Assembly (NCBI RefSeq): GCF_018860635.1 | Contig: NZ_JAHKPT010000012.1 | Coordinates: forward strand, 1-64,000 | DNA length: 64,000 bases | DNA from: Aliiglaciecola lipolytica | Lineage (GTDB): Bacteria > Pseudomonadota > Gammaproteobacteria > Enterobacterales > Alteromonadaceae | Reading direction: 5' to 3' | Shown here: piece after piece, positions 57,489 through 64,000 of the stretch | How positions within the stretch are numbered: position 1 is the first letter of the stretch | Layout: the number at the start of each line of letters is the position of its first letter | The notes under the pieces: model-generated | Database searches by the model: none | The model's input: the letters and a program-made list of their open reading frames with translations, nothing else | Told to the model about the DNA's origin: nothing | Position numbers and translations under genes: made by a program

Positions 57489-59351
57489 ATGGCAAATGGT
57501 AGTAGTTGGACTAAATCTTTTTTTGTTGGAATCTGGACAGTTTTAAATTTCTGTCGAAAAGCATTTTTTAATATTATCTTTATTATTTTGGCTATCGGTT
57601 TCATTGCGATGCTAATGAAAGATGATGGCAAAGTGTTGGTTCCTAAAAGTACAGCATTAGTTCTCAATATTGAAGGCGATATTGTGATTGAGAAACGCTA
57701 TGTTGATCCAATGAACAAATTTTTGGAAGAAGCTTTTGGTCAAGAGCCAGAAAATCCAGAAGTGTTATTAAAGGATGTGCTGTTCGCGTTAGAAAATGCC
57801 AAACATGATAATCGCGTTAAAACCTTGATTCTGCAACTTCAAGGTATGGGCAATGTAGGCATGGATAAAATGAAGCAAGTGGCAATGGCCATTGACGACT
57901 TTAAAGAAAGTGGAAAGCCTGTTTATGCCATAGCAGACTACTATACTCAAAGTCAGTACTACCTGGCCAGTAAAGCCGACAAAGTTTACATGAACCCTAT
58001 GGGCGCGATGATGTTTGAAGGTTATGGACGTTACCCAACCTATTACAAAGCAGCCTTAGAAAAGTTAAAAGTGACAACTCATGTGTTTAAAGTAGGCACA
58101 TATAAATCGGCTGTGGAGCCTTACATTCGCGATGACATGTCTGAGCCTGCAAAAGAGGCAAATAAAGCTTGGTTGACAGTACTTTGGAATCAATACAAAG
58201 CAGATGTTGCTGCAGCACGTAATCTATCAACTAGCGCTTTTGATGAAGATCTAGATCAATTTTTACTCAAATTTGAACAAGTTGATGGTGATTTTGCAGC
58301 CTACGCAATGGAAAACGGTTGGGTAGATGGATTGCCTACTCGTGAAGCTATAAGACAAGAAATAATTGATATTGTCGGCGAAGACAAAAACCATAAGAGT
58401 TTTAGTCAAATAAGCCTAAATAATTACTTAAAAGTAATTAAACCCATTTATCATCTTCCACAAGTTGATGTTGATCATGTTGCAATCGTGGTCGCCAAAG
58501 GGACGATTTTAAACGGCACTCAAAAAGCCGGAGACATCGGCGGTGACAGTACTGCTGAGTTGCTTCGTAAAGCCCGATTAGATGACTCGGTCAAAGCAGT
58601 AGTATTGTATGTAGACTCCCCTGGGGGCAGCGCATTTGCCTCTGAAATTATCCGCCAAGAAGTTGAAAACCTAAAAACTGCAAATAAACCTGTCGTTGCT
58701 TTGATGAGTACTTATGGTGCCTCAGGTGGCTATTGGATTTCAGCTGCTGCGGATGAGATTTGGGCAGCGCCTAGCACTGTTACTGGCTCTATTGGTATCT
58801 TTGGCATGTTTATGACCTTTGAAAATACCCTTGATTATTTAGGCATTCACTCTGATGGTGTGGGTACCACGGACTTCTCTGGATTGAACGTGACAAGAGC
58901 GCTTGACCCAAGAGTTGGCCGAGTTATTCAAATGAGCATAAATCATGGTTATCAAGATTTTCTTAACTTAGTTGCCAAGGAAAGAAACATGACGGTGGAA
59001 GCTGTCGACAAAATTGCCCAAGGTAGAGTTTGGATTGGGGAAACGGCGAAAGAATTGGGTTTAGTCGATAACCTAGGGTTTTTAGATGATGCCGTTTCCG
59101 CTGCGGCAGATTTAGCGAAACTGGAAAACTACGAAACCAAATATGTCGAACGAGATTTAAGCCCTAGTGAAAAATTCTGGAAAGAATTCTTAGGGCAAGC
59201 TTCTCAAACAATTGGACATGGCAGCTTCGCCAAAAAAGATTCTGCGCTAGCTGGCTTTGTTAAACAACTAGTTGAAGAGGTAGATGCCGTCACAAAATTG
59301 AATGATCCTAATGGTGTTTATGCTCATTGTTTAGCTTGTGAAATAAACTAA
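57489..59351 (+). CDS. sppA: Signal peptide peptidase SppA (67 kDa type)
   Basis: Inner-membrane serine protease degrading cleaved signal peptides, 620 residues. One N-terminal membrane helix (about residues 25-45) is followed by two tandem peptidase-like domains. The general base Lys is in VGTYKSAVEP (about residue 206) and the nucleophile Ser in YGASGGYW (about 400). ATG 57489 with AGGTGA 8 nt upstream is chosen over GTG 57477. Confidence 0.94.
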   Translation: MANGSSWTKSFFVGIWTVLNFCRKAFFNIIFIILAIGFIAMLMKDDGKVLVPKSTALVLNIEGDIVIEKRYVDPMNKFLEEAFGQEPENPEVLLKDVLFALENAKHDNRVKTLILQLQGMGNVGMDKMKQVAMAIDDFKESGKPVYAIADYYTQSQYYLASKADKVYMNPMGAMMFEGYGRYPTYYKAALEKLKVTTHVFKVGTYKSAVEPYIRDDMSEPAKEANKAWLTVLWNQYKADVAAARNLSTSAFDEDLDQFLLKFEQVDGDFAAYAMENGWVDGLPTREAIRQEIIDIVGEDKNHKSFSQISLNNYLKVIKPIYHLPQVDVDHVAIVVAKGTILNGTQKAGDIGGDSTAELLRKARLDDSVKAVVLYVDSPGGSAFASEIIRQEVENLKTANKPVVALMSTYGASGGYWISAAADEIWAAPSTVTGSIGIFGMFMTFENTLDYLGIHSDGVGTTDFSGLNVTRALDPRVGRVIQMSINHGYQDFLNLVAKERNMTVEAVDKIAQGRVWIGETAKELGLVDNLGFLDDAVSAAADLAKLENYETKYVERDLSPSEKFWKEFLGQASQTIGHGSFAKKDSALAGFVKQLVEEVDAVTKLNDPNGVYAHCLACEIN

Positions 59352-59367
59352 CCTCTATTATCCTCTC

Positions 59368-59401
59368 GATGATTAATGGTCTAGTTAGGCCATTAATCAT
59401 C
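59368..59401 (+). terminator. Hairpin after sppA
   Basis: Perfect stem GATGATTAATGG / CCATTAATCATC with a 10-nt loop. No T-tract follows, so it may be an mRNA-stabilising 3' structure more than a classical terminator. Confidence 0.5.
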
Positions 59402-59443
59402 ACCTCTACACTCAAATAAGCACCTAAAAACAATTTCAATTAA

Positions 59444-59932
59444 ATGATCAGTTTTGCACAACAAAAAATAATTCAGCAGCGAGTATTAGACTGTATTCAA
59501 ATGGCTGAAGTTTATTTTCATCGAAAGTTTGTAGCCCCTACTCTGATGTTTAATCAACGGGGAAATATAGCAGGAACGGCTCACTTACAAAAAAACCTGA
59601 TAAAGCTCAATAGCACTTTATTGATGGATAATTTTGACGAGTTTCTTGTTACTGTGATTCCTCACGAAGTTGCTCACATCATTACATTCCAGTTATTCAA
59701 ACGTGTGAAACCCCATGGTATTGAATGGCAATCAATTATGAATAATGTGTTCAACTTACCCGCAACGGTAAGACATAAAATGGACACAACCAAGACCCAA
59801 GGTAAAATGTTTGACTATAAGTGTCAGTGCGGGACAGTTAAGCTGACGTTGAGAAGGCATAACAAGGTGGTTAACAAACAACAGATTTATTGTTGCCGGA
59901 AGTGCCAACAAGAGTTGCTAGAAATAACCTGA
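59444..59932 (+). CDS. SprT family zinc metalloprotease-like protein
   Basis: A 162-residue SprT-type protein: the HEVAH motif (His74 to His78) and a C-terminal zinc ribbon (Cys residues in YKCQCG and YCCRKCQ). E. coli SprT is reported as a regulator of bolA; the protein resembles the protease domain of eukaryotic Spartan. Location next to the yfbV homologue is conserved in relatives. Confidence 0.88.
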   Translation: MISFAQQKIIQQRVLDCIQMAEVYFHRKFVAPTLMFNQRGNIAGTAHLQKNLIKLNSTLLMDNFDEFLVTVIPHEVAHIITFQLFKRVKPHGIEWQSIMNNVFNLPATVRHKMDTTKTQGKMFDYKCQCGTVKLTLRRHNKVVNKQQIYCCRKCQQELLEIT

Positions 59933-59962
59933 TTTTCAATTAAATTAATAATCCAAAAGCTA

Positions 59963-60409
59963 CTAAAACCACTGCTTTGTAAACACTTTATCAAGCTCTT
60001 TAAAGGCAGTTTTTAATAATTTCGCCAGTTCTTTATAACGAGGTTTAGCCCGTTGTTGGCTAACGGTCACCCCTTGTAATTGCATCTTATGATGAATTTC
60101 TTGATACCACGCCCGTAAGGCAGGAGGAAGAGTTTGGTTAGAACGATGACCAAGCCACATTAATCCTTGCAGAGGAAGACTAAGAAAAAATGCACCAATG
60201 GCGATTCCCTGAGGTATGAAAATATCACCATAAAAATTAATAATAGAAAACGCACTCAATACAGCGATGGGGGGCATAATTGTAATCGACAATTTAGTAG
60301 CGCTAATCACACGATACTCTGGAAAAAGTGCATTCAGCTGCTTTTCCATCGGCCAAGTTTTCATATACTCTTGACCATCTTTGAAAATTCCGGTCATGCT
60401 CTGGGACAT
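59963..60409 (-). CDS. yfbV: UPF0208 membrane protein (YfbV-like)
   Basis: A 148-residue protein with two predicted membrane helices (near residues 45-62 and 70-90). The QEYMKTWPMEKQLNALFPEYRVI N-terminal motif and GLMWLGHRSNQTLPP are typical. In E. coli YfbV affects chromosome macrodomain insulation. It converges with sprT. Confidence 0.88.
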   Translation of the reverse strand: MSQSMTGIFKDGQEYMKTWPMEKQLNALFPEYRVISATKLSITIMPPIAVLSAFSIINFYGDIFIPQGIAIGAFFLSLPLQGLMWLGHRSNQTLPPALRAWYQEIHHKMQLQGVTVSQQRAKPRYKELAKLLKTAFKELDKVFTKQWF

Positions 60410-61710
<1,301 letters not shown>

Positions 61711-61749
61711 GGAAAACACGTCAAGCTTGTGTATGAGAATATATAGTAA

Positions 61750-62448
61750 ATGATTTCGCTGCATAAGCTTGACGCTTGCGTCACCTTTCCTTCCCCTCAC
61801 GAGGCACTAGCTGATCCTAATGGATTACTGGCATTTGGAGGGGATCTGAGTGTTGCACGTTTAGTCAGCGCATATCAGCACGGAATTTTCCCGTGGTTCT
61901 CTGAAGGAGAACCTATTCTTTGGTGGAGCCCAGATCCTAGAGGGGTTGTTTTCACTGAAAAATACAAAAGCAGCAAAAGCTTACTCAAACATATCCGCAA
62001 GACCAATCCAAAGGTAACAGTTAATGAACGCTTCAATGATGTTATCGATGCTTGCTCCAATGCGCCTCGTAAAGACAGTGGTACGTGGATAACAGCGCAT
62101 ATGATAAACGCATACAAAGCGCTGCATAAGGCCGGTTACGCCCACTCTATTGAGGTGTGGAATGATAAACAACTCATTGGTGGTTTATATGGTGTTTTCG
62201 TCAATAATGTTTTTTGCGGGGAATCCATGTTTAGCCTACAAACCAATGCTTCTAAAGTCGCATTTCACTATTTAGTTAATCTGATGAGAACGAATAGTGT
62301 AGAACTTATAGATTGCCAAATGCAAAACCCCCACTTAGCCACTTTAGGTTGTGAAGAGATACCCAGAGCGACTTTTTTAAGATTATTATCCTCTGCGGCA
62401 GAAAAACAAACATCTAACTCGTGGACTCCTCGGATGTTGTCGGTATGA
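61750..62448 (+). CDS. aat: Leucyl/phenylalanyl-tRNA-protein transferase
   Basis: Transfers Leu or Phe from tRNA to proteins with N-terminal Arg or Lys, marking them for ClpAP by the N-end rule. It has 232 residues, with GLLAFGGDLSVARLV, YQHGIFPWF and GGLYGVFVNNVFCGESMFS motifs. The stop overlaps the bpt start (ATGA). The clpA gene nearby supports the functional link. Confidence 0.95.
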   Translation: MISLHKLDACVTFPSPHEALADPNGLLAFGGDLSVARLVSAYQHGIFPWFSEGEPILWWSPDPRGVVFTEKYKSSKSLLKHIRKTNPKVTVNERFNDVIDACSNAPRKDSGTWITAHMINAYKALHKAGYAHSIEVWNDKQLIGGLYGVFVNNVFCGESMFSLQTNASKVAFHYLVNLMRTNSVELIDCQMQNPHLATLGCEEIPRATFLRLLSSAAEKQTSNSWTPRMLSV

Positions 62449-63152
62449 ACATGAAATTTGGACTAACTCAACAATTTCCATGCAGTTATTTAGCCGAGCA
62501 GAAAGAACAGTTGCTAGTGCTAGTGACAGACACTGATGATGAACTGGATAACCAATACAATTATTTACTTGGGCAGGGTTTTCGCCGTAGCGGTGATCAA
62601 ATTTACCGCCCTCATTGTCGCCAATGTAACGCATGCCAATCAATTAGAATTCCAGCTAATAACTTTTTACCGTCGAAAAGCCAACGGCGAATTATAAATA
62701 AGAATTCCGGTATTCAAGTGTTTACCAGCTCGAAAAATAAACCTGAGTATTATCCAATTTACGCCCAATATATTAATCAACGCCATAACGACGGTAGCAT
62801 GTTTCCTGCAAGCAAAAATCAATATGATGGATTCATCGACTGTGATTGGTTAGACACTCTTTTTATTGAATTCCACTTAGATGACACTTTAATAGGTGTT
62901 GCTGTTACCGATGTTTTGAGTGACGGTTTTTCCGCTCTTTATACATTTTTCAAACCTGAATTCACCAATCGGTCCATTGGAACTTACGCAATTATCAAAC
63001 AAATTGAACAAGCCAAGCTCAATAATAAAACATTTTTGTATTTGGGATATCAGATAGATGCCTGTCAAAAAATGAGCTACAAGGCTAATTTTTACCCTCA
63101 CCAGCGCTTTATTGACAATAAATGGCAATTAATCACAAAAAAAAGCACTTAG
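62445..63152 (+). CDS. bpt: Aspartate/glutamate leucyltransferase
   Basis: Transfers Leu to proteins with N-terminal Asp or Glu, the second bacterial N-end-rule enzyme; 235 residues from ATG 62445. FPCSYL with its Cys, FRRSGDQIYRPHCRQCNACQSIRIP and GYQIDACQKMSYK are typical of the Bpt family. It overlaps aat by 4 bp. Confidence 0.94.
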   Translation: MNMKFGLTQQFPCSYLAEQKEQLLVLVTDTDDELDNQYNYLLGQGFRRSGDQIYRPHCRQCNACQSIRIPANNFLPSKSQRRIINKNSGIQVFTSSKNKPEYYPIYAQYINQRHNDGSMFPASKNQYDGFIDCDWLDTLFIEFHLDDTLIGVAVTDVLSDGFSALYTFFKPEFTNRSIGTYAIIKQIEQAKLNNKTFLYLGYQIDACQKMSYKANFYPHQRFIDNKWQLITKKST

Positions 63153-63230
63153 GTCCTTTACTCTTGCTCTTATATTGGGCAAAATCTGCGCGGCATTTTT
63201 GACACTTATTAATTGAGGTAAACAACTTAC

Positions 63231-63449
63231 ATGGCGAAAGAAGACTGTATTGAAATGGAAGGTACCGTATTGGACACACTTCCTAATACTATGTTCCGGG
63301 TTGAATTAGAAAACGGACACGTCGTCACTGCGCACATCTCAGGAAAGATGCGCAAAAACTATATACGTATATTAACTGGCGACAAAGTAACAGTTGAGAT
63401 GACTCCTTACGACCTAACAAAAGGCCGTATCATTTATCGCGCCAGATAA
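63231..63449 (+). CDS. infA: Translation initiation factor IF-1
   Basis: IF-1 of 72 residues, S1/OB-fold, sequence nearly invariant ([27 protein letters not shown] and [10 protein letters not shown]). It binds the 30S A-site during initiation. It is followed by its own terminator. Confidence 0.97.
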   Translation: MAKEDCIEMEGTVLDTLPNTMFRVELENGHVVTAHISGKMRKNYIRILTGDKVTVEMTPYDLTKGRIIYRAR

Positions 63450-63477
63450 GAGACGTTCCTTTTGCTAATTGAGCATA

Positions 63478-63504
63478 AAAAAACCCAGCCTAGCTGGGTT
63501 TTTG
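63478..63504. terminator. Bidirectional terminator between infA and clpA
   Basis: Perfect 10-bp stem AAAACCCAGC / GCTGGGTTTT with a CTA loop, preceded by A and followed by T tracts. Confidence 0.93.
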
Positions 63505-63540
63505 TTTATCTGGACTAGCAACAACTAGTAACTTAAACGA

Positions 63541-64000
63541 TTACACTTTACTGGCTTGTTTAGAGCTTTGATTAGAATAATCAAACTTAAGCTTATCGTC
63601 TTTCATGGTGATTTTAACACTACCACCATTCACCAACTCACCAAATAGCAATTCGTTAGCTAGATTTTTCTTCACATACTCTTGCATAGTTCTGGCCATT
63701 GGACGCGCGCCCATTGCTCTGTCGTAACCTTTTTCTGCAATCCAATTACGAGCTGCATCGTCAATCTCCATAGACACACCTTTGTTATCCAGCTGTACTT
63801 GCAGCTCAATAATAAATTTATCCACCACTTGAAGAATGACATCTGACTCAAGGTGATTAAACCAAATGATCCCATCTAAACGGTTTCTAAATTCCGGCGT
63901 AAATATTTTATTAATTTCACTGATTGCATCAAAGCTGTGATCTTGCTGTTTGAAACCAATCGACGTTCTAATGGTTTCTTGCACACCAGCATTCGTGGTC
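63541..64000 (-). CDS. clpA: ATP-dependent Clp protease ATP-binding subunit ClpA, 3' end
   Basis: C-terminal part of ClpA, cut by the window edge; about 153 codons are visible and the frame is open to position 64000. It shows FTPEFRNRLDGIIWFNHL, the ClpA-specific sensor region, and GYDRAMGARPMARTMQEYVKKNLANELLFGEL. It unfolds N-end-rule substrates for ClpP, which fits the adjacent aat and bpt genes. Confidence 0.94.
   Translation of the reverse strand, partial: TTNAGVQETIRTSIGFKQQDHSFDAISEINKIFTPEFRNRLDGIIWFNHLESDVILQVVDKFIIELQVQLDNKGVSMEIDDAARNWIAEKGYDRAMGARPMARTMQEYVKKNLANELLFGELVNGGSVKITMKDDKLKFDYSNQSSKQASKV

Overview
The window looks like a chromosome segment of a marine gammaproteobacterium of the Alteromonadales (Paraglaciecola/Aliiglaciecola/Glaciecola-like). 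This is inferred from the AT-rich composition, the gene orders dapA-bamC-purC, gcvR-bcp, bepA-arsC and hda-purMN, and a HexR-type Entner-Doudoroff locus. No rRNA, tRNA, CRISPR array, prophage or complete insertion sequence was recognised.

Region 1 (1-5009) is the main accessory region. It is an integron gene-cassette array read on the minus strand: nine complete attC sites of 69-117 bp, plus the edge of a tenth at the window start, separate small unrelated genes. Most encode membrane or exported proteins of unknown function; one is interrupted by an amber codon, and one ORF-less cassette is present twice. No integrase gene lies at the upstream (right-hand) end. That end instead has a perfect 7-bp inverted repeat (4986-5009) made of two integrase-type core sites. 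As far as visible, this is an integrase-less attC cluster (CALIN) or a decayed or rearranged integron. Two tandem STAS-like paralogues follow (5.4-6.5 kb).

Region 2 (6.5-28.5 kb) is conserved core: a flavin reductase-like protein, purC, bamC, dapA, gcvR-like, bcp (lacking the resolving cysteine), perM-like, bepA, a thioredoxin-like protein, arsC, wrbA, hda, purM-purN, fadE, add, an orphan LuxR-type response regulator and cmoA-cmoB. Region 3 (28.5-33.3 kb) holds a YkgJ-like protein and a minus-strand operon of a TonB-dependent receptor, an exported alpha/beta hydrolase, an exported RidA and a cytoplasmic RidA, which suggests uptake and periplasmic processing of an unknown compound. Region 4 (33.6-37.0 kb) is a compact molybdenum cofactor operon, moaA-mobA-moaB-moaC-moaD-moaE; moeA lies separately at 44 kb.

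Region 5 (37.4-42.1 kb) is a four-gene operon that can be read as a closed glucosylglycerate cycle: glycerate kinase, phosphatase, glucosyl-3-phosphoglycerate synthase and a GH13_18 phosphorylase, preceded by a sigma-54-like promoter. Region 6 (42.4-46.6 kb) holds an EF-hand protein, a TraB/GumN protein, moeA and a MATE transporter. Region 7 (46.7-55.1 kb) is the glucose catabolic locus: zwf-pgl-edd-glk-eda on the minus strand, divergent hexR, then pyk, with HexR-like palindromes upstream of zwf and pyk. Region 8 (55.3-64 kb) is core again: a saccharopine dehydrogenase-like protein, a nitroreductase, sppA, sprT, yfbV, trxB, aat, bpt, infA and the 3' end of clpA at the window edge.

All function calls come from reading motifs and gene order; no database search was run.
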